Shown: positions 53,535-63,777, counted from the stretch's first letter. The stretch: 64,000 nt of DNA from Sporomusa silvacetica DSM 10669 (GCF_002257705.1 NZ_LSLK01000100.1:5797-69796); one strand, 5' to 3'. Notes: a model not told the origin generated them from the sequence alone. Numbers and translations: made by a program.

Positions 53535-55187
53535 TTGGACGAACAAATAGAAGAAGTATTAGCGGATTGCCGGAATATACTCAAACATAACCCTTACCAT
53601 GCCCAAGCTCATGTAACCATTGGCAATATTATGCGATTAAAAAACGACTTTGTTGCGGCGCTGGTTGCTTATCATACGGCGATTGATTTGGACGCATCGC
53701 TATTAGAAGCTTATATAAATCTTGCTGGTATCTTAATATATCAAAAAAAGTACAAGCAAGCTATTGACACTATTCAAAAAGCACTCTTTTATCACACAGA
53801 GTCACCTGAACTTTACTTAAATTTGGGGCTTGCATTTAAGTTAGATGGAGATTGGGTAATGGCAACAGAAATGTATGAAAAGGCTATTACCTTAAGACCT
53901 TACTGGGCGGAAGCTTACTATAATCTTGCCGGAGTACTAAAAAGGCAGAATCGGATTGAGGAGGCCATAGTGGCTTATCAAACTACGCTGGCTATAAAAC
54001 CCGATTGGGCGGAAGCTTATAATGATTTTGGCATACTTCTTCAATACAATAATCAGTTAGAAAAAGCTTATCAAATGTATTCTAAGGCTGTGGCTTTAAA
54101 ACCACTATGGCCTATTTCCACTTATAATTTAGCCAAGTTAGCCATTAAGCAGGGTTGGATTGAACAAGCCATCGAATGGCTTCGTAAAACAATTGCTATA
54201 GAACCGGATTTTTCACCGGCCCACGTTGATCTTGCTTTACTGCTCTTACAACAAGGCAATTATATTGAAGGATGGAAAGAATATGAATGGCGGTTAAACG
54301 ATCATAATTATGCAATCTATCGGAAAATGTCAGGTATGCCTTTATGGGATGGGACGGCGCTTAATGGTCGGACTTTACTGTTATGGTCGGAACAAGGATT
54401 AGGAGATACCTTGCAATTTGTCCGTTATATATCACTGATTCAAAAAGAAGGTGGGACGATTATCCTGCAAGTACCACAGCTACTTGTGCTATTATTAAAA
54501 AACCTTGTTGGAGTCGATCAAGTAATTCCAAATTCAGAACCGATAAATGGTTTTGATGTTCATTGTTCTCTTTTTAGCTTACCACGGATTTTTGGAACAA
54601 CCTTGGAGAATATACCGTCGGTTGTTCCTTACCTTCAATCACCATCCTCTTTTTCACCCGAATTATATATGACGATTGTCGATGAATCGTCATTTAAAAT
54701 AGGAATTGTTTGGAAAAGCGGCAATAAATACATAAATCACCAATGGCGTGATTGTGATTTATCATATTTTCAACGACTTACCAAAATAAAGAATGTAAAA
54801 CTGTTTAGTATGCAAGTTGGCGAAGATCAAAAAGAACTGCTAAACTCACCTGGTCAAAAGATTAGCAATCTTGCTTGTTATATTGATCATTTTGCTTCTA
54901 CAGCTGCTATTGTAGAACACATGGATCTTATTATTACTGTGGATACTGCTATGGCACATCTCGCAGGTGGCTTAGGGAAAAAAGTGTGGTTACTACTAAA
55001 TGCCAGTGCTGACTGGAGGTGGATGCTTTGGGGCAATTACTCTCCGTGGTATCCTACTATGCGGCTATTTCGTCAATCGCAACCTGGAGACTGGACCAGT
55101 GTTTTTGACCAAATAACACAATTGCTTAATGAGACTAGTACCTTGGGAAACGAAGCACAGATTAGCAATCTTTCTAAATGTCAATAG
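53535..55187 (+). CDS. TPR-repeat protein with GT9-like glycosyltransferase domain
   Basis: In this 550-residue protein residues 1-~245 are about seven TPR units (for example YNLAGVLKRQNRIEEAIVAY). Residues ~255-530 resemble heptosyltransferase/GT9-like enzymes: LLLWSEQGLGDTLQFVRYI (nucleotide-sugar loop) and DTAMAHLAGGLGKKVWLLL. Such fusions glycosylate proteins or surface polymers. TTG 53535, 8 bases after AAGGAG, is preferred; GTG 53526 overlaps that site. The acceptor is unknown; the small protein at 53028 and surface proteins are candidates. Confidence 0.85.
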   Translation: MDEQIEEVLADCRNILKHNPYHAQAHVTIGNIMRLKNDFVAALVAYHTAIDLDASLLEAYINLAGILIYQKKYKQAIDTIQKALFYHTESPELYLNLGLAFKLDGDWVMATEMYEKAITLRPYWAEAYYNLAGVLKRQNRIEEAIVAYQTTLAIKPDWAEAYNDFGILLQYNNQLEKAYQMYSKAVALKPLWPISTYNLAKLAIKQGWIEQAIEWLRKTIAIEPDFSPAHVDLALLLLQQGNYIEGWKEYEWRLNDHNYAIYRKMSGMPLWDGTALNGRTLLLWSEQGLGDTLQFVRYISLIQKEGGTIILQVPQLLVLLLKNLVGVDQVIPNSEPINGFDVHCSLFSLPRIFGTTLENIPSVVPYLQSPSSFSPELYMTIVDESSFKIGIVWKSGNKYINHQWRDCDLSYFQRLTKIKNVKLFSMQVGEDQKELLNSPGQKISNLACYIDHFASTAAIVEHMDLIITVDTAMAHLAGGLGKKVWLLLNASADWRWMLWGNYSPWYPTMRLFRQSQPGDWTSVFDQITQLLNETSTLGNEAQISNLSKCQ

Positions 55188-55346
55188 AAATAAAAATGAA
55201 TACGTTTGGATCATACCAACTCAGACAAAAACCTAATTAGGGCGCTAGGGGTCTTGAGTTATGCCAAACCTACTGATAAGTTATCTACAGCCTAATTTAT
55301 ACTACCATCTTTTTTAATTACATATATTGTCATCTAGAGAAAATAG

Positions 55347-55370
55347 GGCACACAAAATTTTGTGTGCCCT
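55347..55370. terminator. Bidirectional terminator between convergent genes
   Basis: GGGCACACAAAA is followed immediately by its exact reverse complement, with T/A-rich flanks. It separates the TPR glycosyltransferase gene from the prenyltransferase gene. Confidence 0.75.
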
Positions 55371-55415
55371 TGTATATTTCTATGCTGAAATATTTTTGAG
55401 ACTTCAATATCCTTG

Positions 55416-56270
55416 TTATCTTGTCCCAATTTCCAGAGCGGTAGCAATAAACATAACCATGCTTAATGTACCGTTTAAATAGAAAAAAGCTACATTAATT
55501 TTAGATAGATTTATAGGTGAAATAATCTGGTGTTGTTTATATAGCATATACGCAGCAACCACTAAACCGATCCAATAGATTAAGCCTAAATTCAGGACCA
55601 TGCCGGTAATAGTGAAACAAATTGACGCCGCCAGATGGATAACTGCCGAAATTGTTAACGCAGTCTCAATCCCAAAATAAGCGGGAATAGAATGTAAGCC
55701 TATGGCGCGATCAAATTCGACATCGTCGCAGGCGTAAATAATATCAAACCCAGCCACCCACAGGGCCACTGCGACACTTAACAACACGGCGCCAATCGTG
55801 ACCTCATTGGTCAAGGCGATCCATGCACTTAGCGGAGCAAGCCCAATAGCCAAGCCAAGCACAAAATGAGAAAGCCAAGTAAACCGCTTTGTATAAGAGT
55901 AGAAAACAAAGATTAACAAAATTGCAGGCGAAATGATAAACGCTAATGTACTTAACATATAGGCTGCAAGCTCAAATACAGCGGCAACAATTAGCGTAAA
56001 AAACCAAGCCTCCCAGACTTTTATCAAGCCTTGAGGCAAAGCGCGGTTCCACGTACGTGGATTTTGCGCATCAATAAAGCGATCAATAATTCGATTAAGT
56101 CCCATTGCCGTAGTTCTGCCGCCGACCATTGCCAAGGTAATCCAAAACAGATTCCAAGCGTTTGGCACCTTCCCGTCAGCCAAAAGCGCTGCAACATAGG
56201 CGAACGGTAGCGCAAAAACAGTGTGCTCAAACTTAACCATTGTTAAGAAAACCCCTAGCTTTGCAAACAT
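55416..56270 (-). CDS. UbiA-family prenyltransferase (menaquinone synthesis, MqnP-like)
   Basis: This 284-residue membrane prenyltransferase has about eight helices and two Asp-rich sites: GLNRIIDRFIDAQNPRTWNRALP (first) and DIIYACDDVEFDRAIGLHSIP (second). It attaches a polyprenyl chain to an aromatic ring. In anaerobes with this type of UbiA (LTMVKFEHTVFALPFAYVAALL opening) the product is usually menaquinone. It follows the formate dehydrogenase operon by 31 bp, so quinone supply and formate oxidation may be co-expressed. ATG 56270 is preferred; the frame running to 56402 overlaps fdhE. Confidence 0.9.
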   Translation of the reverse strand: MFAKLGVFLTMVKFEHTVFALPFAYVAALLADGKVPNAWNLFWITLAMVGGRTTAMGLNRIIDRFIDAQNPRTWNRALPQGLIKVWEAWFFTLIVAAVFELAAYMLSTLAFIISPAILLIFVFYSYTKRFTWLSHFVLGLAIGLAPLSAWIALTNEVTIGAVLLSVAVALWVAGFDIIYACDDVEFDRAIGLHSIPAYFGIETALTISAVIHLAASICFTITGMVLNLGLIYWIGLVVAAYMLYKQHQIISPINLSKINVAFFYLNGTLSMVMFIATALEIGTR

Positions 56271-56301
56271 GTATTTCTCTTCCCTCTGTAATAGTATAAG
56301 C

Positions 56302-57033
56302 CTATGAGCTGACGCAGTTGCCAGCCGCCAGCCATTTTTGCACAGCATAATCAAGCGGCAATATTGCCAAAACAGTTTCGCGCCATTCCGGCTCGGCTGC
56401 AAACACCCGCAAGTCGGCAGTTTTTAAATAGCCGCGGCAGGTGTTGCAGACCATAACTGACCAGCCAGGAAAATCATCGGTTGTTAGCTTTTTCATGTGA
56501 TCTGGTCTATCTTCATGACAAAAGCAACAGCCAATCCGTTTATAACTCCAGTGGGTAAAACAACTGCCACAAACCAGGGTCCGTTTACCTGAGTCTTTCT
56601 CTAGACAGGCGAAACTGGCGGCATCGCCGCAGACTGGGCATCTCGCCCCTACCCACTGGGCAACAGGGGCAGCTTTGGTAATGGCTTGCGCCATATGAGC
56701 CAAAGCTGCCTGGCAAGCCAGGTGCAGATAGACATTAGCGTTTTCTGCATTAATACCACAGGTCTCCCAAAGGTCATTTACAGCTTGCTCTTGCCAATAG
56801 GCAGTGACGACCTGCAACGCTTGTCCCTGCGCAAGCGTTTTAGGTCCATGTACTCTAAGAACCGCCACAAGCAATTCCGCCGCCGCCATATATGGTAAAT
56901 CCGGCATCGTCAACGCCGCTTCTCCCTTTGACACACGCATTAAGTAGTTCTCTTCTACCGTAACGGGTGCCAATGACTCAGCGGCCTTTTCTAAGGTAAC
57001 TAAGATGGATCTAAGTACATCAGAACTAATCAC
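56302..57033 (-). CDS. fdhE: Formate dehydrogenase accessory protein FdhE
   Basis: This 243-residue protein has the four Cys-x2-Cys knuckles of FdhE's rubredoxin-like folds: CPVCGD, CGSC, CCFCHE and CNTC. FdhE binds the formate dehydrogenase catalytic subunit and is needed for activity of Tat-exported enzymes. It is shorter than the E. coli protein (309). The GTG start overlaps the stop of the cytochrome gene as GTGA. Its place in the operon supports the assignment. Confidence 0.92.
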   Translation of the reverse strand: MISSDVLRSILVTLEKAAESLAPVTVEENYLMRVSKGEAALTMPDLPYMAAAELLVAVLRVHGPKTLAQGQALQVVTAYWQEQAVNDLWETCGINAENANVYLHLACQAALAHMAQAITKAAPVAQWVGARCPVCGDAASFACLEKDSGKRTLVCGSCFTHWSYKRIGCCFCHEDRPDHMKKLTTDDFPGWSVMVCNTCRGYLKTADLRVFAAEPEWRETVLAILPLDYAVQKWLAAGNCVSS

Positions 57034-57698
57034 TGACCATTCTCCTTTGTCGATTCTTTGGTTACTTCACGATACCATAATGCATGATGTGTTTTGGCAA
57101 AAGTCCGAGTAATTGTTCCATATATCATCCCATGGATTGATTCTTTGGAACCGGGATGTAACAAACCAAGATACATATGAGCAATAATTACGGCAGTCAT
57201 GCCAAGGGCGGCTAAGTCATGCAATGGATACGCCCAGCGGATGATCTCCAAGGGGATAGCTTCGGCAAACCACATCATAAAACCCGTTATTGTCAGTATC
57301 GTACCAACCACAAGCACCATCAGTGAATTGATTTTTTGTCCAGCGTTAAACCTGCCTTGCTCCGGCAGTTCGGGATGCCCCCCCATAAATTCCTGAGCAA
57401 ACCCTTGCAAAAATTTTATATCGCTTTTCTGGAAGAAAGTAATTTCCTTCAGCCAGCGAATAAAACTCGTGCGATCACCAATAAAGAAAATAACAAGTGA
57501 AACAAAGCCAAAGACAATACCTGCAGCCCTGTGGATAATCCGTGCTCCTTCAACCCCGCCTGTCAGTGCGGTAATGAAGTGGAACTTTGGCGAAAAAACG
57601 ACAAGCCCAGTTAGTAATAAGACAAAGAAGCTAAGTGTGTGAACCCAATGTGTCACCCGTTCGCCAACACTAAAGCGTTGAATGCGGTCATTATCCAT
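57030..57698 (-). CDS. fdnI: Formate dehydrogenase-N cytochrome b556 (gamma) subunit
   Basis: This 222-residue membrane protein has four helices and the expected haem-ligand His residues (VGERVTHWVHTLSF, RIIHRAAGIVFG, PLHDLAALGMTAVIIAHMYLGLLHPG). It receives electrons from the iron-sulfur subunit and reduces menaquinone. ATG 57698 overlaps the stop of the beta subunit gene as ATGGATAA; the frame extends to 57746 but only inside that gene. The C-terminal WYRE(V) pattern matches the family. Confidence 0.93.
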   Translation of the reverse strand: MDNDRIQRFSVGERVTHWVHTLSFFVLLLTGLVVFSPKFHFITALTGGVEGARIIHRAAGIVFGFVSLVIFFIGDRTSFIRWLKEITFFQKSDIKFLQGFAQEFMGGHPELPEQGRFNAGQKINSLMVLVVGTILTITGFMMWFAEAIPLEIIRWAYPLHDLAALGMTAVIIAHMYLGLLHPGSKESIHGMIYGTITRTFAKTHHALWYREVTKESTKENGQ

Positions 57699-58503
57699 TT
57701 TTACCAACCCCCTGATCGCGCGATTTGCCGGCATTCTTCTCGTCATCTTTCTTCCTGGTTTTAATAAACGAAATGGCAGTTGTCAGCAAGGCGCCAGCGA
57801 TAGCGATCTCACCGAAAGGACGAAGCACCTGTTTCCAGGCATGTACCGAAACCGGTACACGTGGTTCGTCTGGCAAACCATAGAACTTAGGCTCACGCAA
57901 TAATATGTAGGTAAAGTTAATCCCTTGTAAATTAGGAGCACTATATAAATTTGCCTTGGGATGCAGTGGCTGGAGTGCCTTGAACCGTGCCTCGGCCAAT
58001 GCCATAATATCTTCCCGTTTCCCATAGACCAACGCTTCCGGCTGACATGTTTGCACACAGGCTGGTGCCAGCCCGTTGCCAACACGTTCAGGGCAACCGG
58101 TACATTTATATGCTTTGTTGGTAACAGGATCCACACGTGGTACATGGAATGTACAATTTGTTACACAAAAACCACAGCCAATACATTTATTGTGATCAAT
58201 CACAACAAATCCCAGTTCGGTATGAGATATCGCATCATGGTTACAAGACTGCAGACAGGCCGCTTCCCCACAATGCATACACTGTTCTTTCCTAAACAGC
58301 CATTGCATTTTATTATTTTCGTACACTTCATCGAAAGCGATAAATGTCCAGGTTTTTGGCGTAAGTTGATCATGTGTTTGATAGCTGCTGGTAAACGTTG
58401 TTTTTTCCGCAGGCAGTGTGTTCCATTGCTTACAGGCTACTGAACATGCCTGACAGGCTGTGCATTTGGAAGCATCATATAACACGCTCATTCTTTCCGA
58501 CAC
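57691..58503 (-). CDS. fdnH: Formate dehydrogenase-N iron-sulfur (beta) subunit
   Basis: This 270-residue protein binds four 4Fe-4S clusters: CTACQACSVACKQW, CMHCGEAACLQSC, CIGCGFCVTNC, and CTGCPERVGNGLAPACVQTC. A single C-terminal membrane helix (GEIAIAGALLTTAISFI) anchors it. It relays electrons from FdnG to FdnI. The start is GTG 58503, 1 base after fdnG, with AAGGTG upstream; ATG 58491 is an alternative. Confidence 0.93.
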   Translation of the reverse strand: MSERMSVLYDASKCTACQACSVACKQWNTLPAEKTTFTSSYQTHDQLTPKTWTFIAFDEVYENNKMQWLFRKEQCMHCGEAACLQSCNHDAISHTELGFVVIDHNKCIGCGFCVTNCTFHVPRVDPVTNKAYKCTGCPERVGNGLAPACVQTCQPEALVYGKREDIMALAEARFKALQPLHPKANLYSAPNLQGINFTYILLREPKFYGLPDEPRVPVSVHAWKQVLRPFGEIAIAGALLTTAISFIKTRKKDDEKNAGKSRDQGVGKNG

Positions 58504-58504
58504 C

Positions 58505-61492
58505 TTACTTCACCTTCCTTACGTTGACCAGCTGCGCTTTGAATTCAGGTGTTCCCGCTGCCGGATCAAAAGCAGCATGGGTTAGATTATTCACGCTCGG
58601 TCCGGTACCTAACCCAGCATAACCCCACCCAAACGGCATACCCACAGTGTATGTTTCTTTGCCGTTAATCATCAAGGGTTGAATGCGGTTGGTTACCATC
58701 GCCTTGACCTGAAGGATGCCACGTGCCGAGGACAGTTCAACAACTTCGCCGTTAGTCACGCCGAGTTTAGAAGCCATGGCCTTCCCCATCTCAAGAAACG
58801 GTTCGGGCATAAACTCCACCAGCCAGGGCAAGTTTCGCGTCAGTGAGCCACTGCAAAAATGTTCGGTGCCAGAAGTATATGTCGTCAGGACAAAGGGGAA
58901 TTCTTCCTTGCCGCCCAACTGTTGCTTCTCCTTAATAGCTTGCCGCACTTTCGCCAGAGGATTGCTTTGAACATTCGGATGCAGAACATTGCTTGTTGGA
59001 CTTTCAATAGGTTCATAGAACTCCGGCAACGGCCCGTCAGAATTAATTCCGGCCAGCGATGTCGGCAGATTAGTTCCTGGTTTCATATTTTTGAACGGAG
59101 CCGTAAACAAACGGGCCATTTGATCGGCATTCATCCTAAATGCCGTCTTGCCTTGTGGGGTATCTGGCCCCTTAGAGCGATCAGGAACATCGGGAACGTC
59201 GTTGCCAACCCACTGGCTCTTAGCCAGATCCCACCAAACAAGCTGACGAGTTGCATCGAGTGGCTGACCTTGCTGATTGCACGAAGCGCGGTTATATAGT
59301 ATCCGAATATTTGCAGGCCAAGCATATGTCCATTGGGGGAATAGGCCCAACCCGCCCGGATCTTTTCCATCACGCCGTTTGGCCAGGTTACCGTTCCCAT
59401 AAACGCCGGAGTAAATCCAGCAACCTGAAGAAACCTGTCCGGCCTCGCCGGCAAGATACTCGCCCAACGACCCAAGCAATTTCCCAGTTGTCATGTTATA
59501 ACCGTTGATTTCCTGCAGTACTTTTTCGGGGTCTGCTTCGTGTCCGTAATCCCAAACAGAATGAAGAATTGGCGCATCTTTCGGATCGGTACTGCCTGCG
59601 TACAACGAGCGAACCTTACGGAAGATTGAATCGAAAATATCAAGATCGGCTCTACAAGACCCCTCCGGTTTGAGTGCTGCCGATTTCCATTGTATCCAGC
59701 GACCGCTATTGGTTAAACTGCCGGCTTTCTCATAAGAAAAAGCGACCGGCAGGAAAATAACTTCGGTTTTTATTTCGTCAGAATTTACACCAGGCGCTTT
59801 CCAGAACGAAGCTGTCTCGGTTTCAAAGAAATCACTGACTACCATCATTTCCAGCTTGGCTAACCCCGATTGTACCACCGCATTATTTGGAATACTCACC
59901 CGCGGATTAATCCCGACATTGAGTAACAGTTTAAATTGCCCCCTGGACATATCTTCGGTCATCGGAATATAGCTTGTGGCTTTACCTGTCGTAATGCGCG
60001 GCAAATAGCCATATGCATAATCATTGTCGGCAGTGGCGTTCTCGCCGTACCAGGCTTTTTGCAGAGAGATCAAATGTTTAAGATTGGTTAATCCATATTT
60101 CATGCCATAAGTAGCTGCGTCTTTGTCCTCTTCCATCGGCGTAGGAAGATAGCCAGGCAGAGTTGTCGATAAATTAGAGAAGTCGGTAGAACCCTGCACA
60201 TTAGGCTCGCCACGTAGAGCGTTGACGCCGCCGCCGGCAACACCAATATTGCCTAGCAGTAGTTGAATAATGGCATAACAGCGAATTCCCTGGGTAGCCG
60301 TGGTGTGTTGCGTCATTCCCAGTGCATACATAATCGTACCAATGCCGTTCTTAGTAATTATATCGGCAATTTGTTTAATGGTTTCTGCCGGAATCCCACT
60401 GATGGCTGACCCTATTTCTAAGGTATACCGGCTATAATGTTGTTTCATCAAACTGAATACAGTCCCTGGTTCTTCCACTGAAGCAGCCTTAACCGGCTGC
60501 CCCTGTTCATCCAGCACATATGACCAACTGTCGGTAGCATAACTTCCTTTTGTGCTGTCATAACCTGAGAAAAGGCCATCCTGGAACTCATAGGCTGGAT
60601 TAATCTTACACAAAGCATTGGTGAAATTAACAAGATACTCTTTATTGTACAAACTATTTTGCAGGATATAATTAATAATCGCGCCTAAGTAAGCAATATC
60701 AGTTCCCGGCCTTATTTGGGCAAAAAGGTTAGCCTTGGCGGCAGTCCTTGTAAACCGAGGATCAACGACAATAATTTTTGCACCTTTTTCCTGTGCCCTC
60801 AATAAATATTTCATTGCAATCGGGTGGTTTTCCGCCGCGTTTGAACCGGCAATTAGAAACCACCTGGAATTTTCCATATCTGTCCAAGAATTAGTCATCG
60901 CACCCCGGCCAAATGAAGGTGACAAACTTGTCACCGTAGGGGCATGTCAAACACGTGCCTGATGTTCGTTATAATTACTGCCGATCGTACGGATAAATTT
61001 GGTCATCAAATAACATTCTTCATTATCCAGCTCAGCCGATCCTAATAAACCGATGGCATTTGTGCTGTTGGTTGCAGGCAGCCAAGTGGTATCCCGCACT
61101 TCCTTAATTTTTCTGGCAATCTTATCAACAGCTGTTTCCCATGATATTTCCTGCCAGTCTTTTCCTCCTGGCGCACGATAAAGCGGCTTGGTGATTCTGC
61201 GAGTATTACCCCGTACCTGCCCCAAAGCCGCGCCCTTAGGACAGAGCGTCCCTTTATTTGTCGGGTGATCCGGATCACCTTCAACATTAACGAGGTTTCC
61301 TTCACGTACATGAACAATCACGCCACAACCGCCAGAGCAGAAATGACAGATGCTAGGGTATTCAGTAGCATCATGTAATTTCAACGTATAACCAGTTGCT
61401 TTGGCTTTACCGGTATCGAAATGTAAACCAGTACTTAATACTGCAACAGTTGAAACAGACAATTTAAGAAACTGTCGACGGGAAAAATCCAT
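58505..61492 (-). CDS. fdnG: Formate dehydrogenase-N catalytic (alpha) subunit, selenoprotein
   Basis: This 995-residue molybdopterin enzyme oxidises formate in the periplasm. It opens with a Tat signal (SRRQFLKLSVS), then a 4Fe-4S site CHFCSGGCG with GTLCPKG. An in-frame TGA at 60947-60949 is decoded as selenocysteine 182 in the context NEHQARV-Sec-HAPTVTSL, exactly where FdnG has Sec. The frame then runs unbroken to TAA 58505, including the family wording FGRGAMTNSW, TQHTTATQGIR and the C-terminal cofactor domain. GGGAGG precedes ATG 61492. Annotators that stop at TGA will split the gene in two. Confidence 0.96.
60918..60949 (-). promoter_or_regulatory. SECIS-type hairpin for fdnG Sec182
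   Basis: Starting 11 bases after the TGA, GGTGACAA-GT-TTGTCACC (60918-60935) forms a perfect stem with GU at the loop, as expected for a SelB-binding bacterial SECIS in coding sequence. Confidence 0.8.
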
Positions 61493-61680
61493 TATAAAAC
61501 CTCCCTCATTTTTAAATGAAAAATCCTATTCGTAAATCTCTTTTTTTTGCGAATAGAAATTATCTTCGCCATTGATAGCAAAAATCCTGTAAATTTTTGT
61601 TACTTTATATTATTTATTAGAAGATTAACTCTTTATAGGCAACTTGAGTAAAGAATACTAAGTGTGATCCAAATAAATAA

Positions 61681-61720
61681 AACATCTACCGAATTCTCAA
61701 AATATCGGTAGATGTTTGTT
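61681..61720. terminator. Hairpin upstream of fdnG
   Basis: AAACATCTACCG pairs with CGGTAGATGTTT around a 14-base loop, with T-rich sequence on both sides. It would insulate fdnG from transcription entering from the debris region. Confidence 0.65.
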
Positions 61721-61819
61721 TTAGGGCAGAAGGACAAGGACCGGGTTATTAACATACGATTGTCTCCGTCCCCTAAAACACATTGCCCAAGCAGAAGATT
61801 ACTTCGGGTTTATGCATTT

Positions 61820-62053
61820 CTACCTGCCATTGGAAATTTTCCAGGCAGATTGCTCGCGCTTGCTCCTTGTTATAGGGTCGAATAGGACGACACTTGGAGC
61901 GCCTGGATTTCCTTCTCCCCAGACCATTCTGGTACTATGATTGCACAATTCACATTTAGAGCATTCGGCAAATATTTCCGGCGCAGGGTCTTCCGGCAAA
62001 GAATTGATTGTTCGGAGTTTTTCTGTTCCAAAATGGATAACCCTTCTGCTCAA
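61820..62053 (-). pseudogene. Truncated type-4 uracil-DNA glycosylase fragment
   Basis: About 60 residues match the N-terminal part of family 4 uracil-DNA glycosylases: CSKCELCNHSTRMVWGEGNPGAPSVVL, including the first iron-sulfur Cys pair. After LFDP the frame diverges and the rest of the enzyme (active-site EAPG, later Cys pair) is missing. It sits between a hairpin and a REP-like palindrome in a debris region. Non-functional. Confidence 0.6.
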
Positions 62054-62107
62054 TATCTTACAGGGAACGGGATTGATGACAGCTGCGTGTCAATAACCCC
62101 GTCCCTT

Positions 62108-62275
62108 CGACACTCCATGTGCCATTGATGCTTCTTTATTAGTATGCTGTGGTTAACTGTGTCGAAGAATTGGCGAATATCGCCTTCGATAACCCAGTTG
62201 TAGTTGGTATTGGACCCCATATGTTGCGGGCGAACACCTTCTGTTTCGGTGAACTTTAGCTTACGAGCTTTTCAT
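62108..62275 (-). pseudogene. Group II intron reverse-transcriptase fragment
   Basis: The minus strand encodes EGVRPQHMG..YNWVIEGDIRQFFDTVNHSILIKKH, which fits the RT domain 2 region (WVIEGDI-x2-FFD-x2-NH) of group II intron proteins. The fragment ends at a REP-like palindrome (62055-62105) and lacks the YADD motif, so it is a remnant. The sequence upstream to 62640 contains no certain gene. Confidence 0.6.
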
Positions 62276-62674
62276 CCGAGAGTTCTTGCCAGCATCTTTG
62301 GTGCACTATAGACTTAACAGTTTTATAGCCTCCCGCGTATTTCGCTAACCATCGCAGGTTTCTTTTCCGCGCCTTCACCGAGCTTTGTACGTTATACCAA
62401 GGAATGCACAGCGCACATCGGAGGATTAGAGTGAGTTGCCGGTTTTCAATCTCATGCGGGAACTTCCCCCGCCTATTAAACGTAGAGTTAGGCCTCCCGA
62501 TAGAAGGTCCTCCATTTTTATTGTACCTTTCGGCACAGATTGTATGGAAACAGATCGCGCGTATCGGGTCAAACGGTGCAGAAAAAAACAATGGAGTCTG
62601 CCCTCATTGCCCTCGTTATTCGATAGACTAAGTCTCTTTTAAACGATCGGCTCAATTACTATCTCTTCCTTTGG
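62276..62674. other. Debris region between RT fragment and HxlR gene
   Basis: A 111-residue minus-strand frame (62256-62591) is open but has no recognisable motif or ribosome site. The region may be the rest of a decayed intron. Confidence 0.3.
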
Positions 62675-63001
62675 TTATCTAATCCTATTGTCTGCTCCCC
62701 ATTTTGACATAAGTTCCAATATTGGAATGAGTGTTTCACCCTTTTCTGTTAGTGAGTATTCCACTTTAGGTGGAACTTGAGAGTACTCTTCTCGATGGAT
62801 TAATTTCTCTAATTCTAGTTCTTTGAGTTCATGGCTTAGCATTTTATGTGTAATAGATGGCATTTTTTTCTTGATTTCGCCATATCTTTGTATTCCATTT
62901 TGAAATAGTTTATAAAGGATAAGCCACTTCCATTTCCCACCGACCACAGCTAGTGTATAAGTAATAGGACAGTCGCATTCACTTGGTAACCCTTTATGCA
63001 T
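62675..63001 (-). CDS. HxlR-family transcriptional regulator
   Basis: This 108-residue winged-helix protein has the HxlR hallmark N-terminal Cys region CDCPITYTLAVVGGKWKWLILYKL, recognition helix MLSHELKELELEKLIHRE and the wing YSLTEKGETLIPIL. HxlR members often sense reactive aldehydes, quinones or oxidants through the N-terminal Cys. It is divergent from a flavin-dependent reductase gene with a 110-bp gap and probably controls it. Confidence 0.93.
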   Translation of the reverse strand: MHKGLPSECDCPITYTLAVVGGKWKWLILYKLFQNGIQRYGEIKKKMPSITHKMLSHELKELELEKLIHREEYSQVPPKVEYSLTEKGETLIPILELMSKWGADNRIR

Positions 63002-63111
63002 AGATACTCTCCTTTTTGATAGTATCTACCTTAAAAGTGCATACTATCTTTTTTAATAAAATAATATACAATTAAAAGAGAAAAAACAAGTACAAATTGG
63101 AGGCATCGTTT

Positions 63112-63777
63112 ATGAAGGTATTGGCATTTAACGGCAGCCCAAGAAAAACGTGGAATACTGCAGTTTTATTGAATCATGCACTAGAAGGGGCAGCTTCACA
63201 AGGCGCAGAGACAGAAATCATCCATCTTTATGATCTCAATTATAAAGGATGTGTAAGTTGTTTTGCCTGTAAATTAAAAGATGGCAAAAGTTACGGGAAG
63301 TGCGCCTATAAAGATGACTTAACACCAATTCTGGAAAAAATCGAACAAGCCGATGCTATCGTCTTTGGGTCACCCATCTATCTCGGAGCGGTTACAGGTG
63401 AGATGAGATCATTTCTTGAACGATTAATATTTCAATACCTAGTATATGATAAAAACTATTCTACTCTTTTCTCCAAAAAGATACAAACAGGTTTCATCTA
63501 CACCATGAATGTAGACGATAGTCGTTTGCATGAAATGGGATACGAACGCCATCTTAATCTTACGGAAATGGCACTTCAGAGAACCTTTGGTGCAGTAGAA
63601 TCCTTATTTGTTACCGATACTTATCAGTTTGACGATTACTCTAAATATGTTGTAACATCATTTGATCCAGAAAAAAAAGCAAAGAGACGAAAAGAAGAAT
63701 TCCCCAATGATTGTAAAAAAGCTTTTGAAATGGGAGCTAGATTTGCCACAGGAGTTATCACAGAGGAAACTTATTGA
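63112..63777 (+). CDS. NADPH-dependent FMN reductase / iron-sulfur flavoprotein-like oxidoreductase
   Basis: This 221-residue flavodoxin-fold protein has the FMN phosphate loop FNGSPRKTWNT, a Cys cluster GCVSCFACKLKDGKSYGKC (about residues 44-62) typical of the NAD(P)H oxidoreductase/iron-sulfur flavoprotein group, and GSPIYLGAVTGEMRSFLERL. It likely reduces quinones or nitro compounds, or passes electrons to them. ATG 63112 follows GGAGG by 8 bases. It is transcribed divergently from the HxlR regulator. Confidence 0.9.
   Translation: MKVLAFNGSPRKTWNTAVLLNHALEGAASQGAETEIIHLYDLNYKGCVSCFACKLKDGKSYGKCAYKDDLTPILEKIEQADAIVFGSPIYLGAVTGEMRSFLERLIFQYLVYDKNYSTLFSKKIQTGFIYTMNVDDSRLHEMGYERHLNLTEMALQRTFGAVESLFVTDTYQFDDYSKYVVTSFDPEKKAKRRKEEFPNDCKKAFEMGARFATGVITEETY

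Noticed and set aside
56271..56402. N-terminal extension of the UbiA protein
   Set aside because: It overlaps fdhE, and the typical UbiA beginning (LTMVKFEHTVFALP) follows ATG 56270.
60947..61492. Separate 181-residue molybdopterin protein ending at TGA, with a second gene from 60934
   Set aside because: The TGA is at the known selenocysteine position of FdnG, a hairpin follows, and the frame continues without a break; it is one gene.
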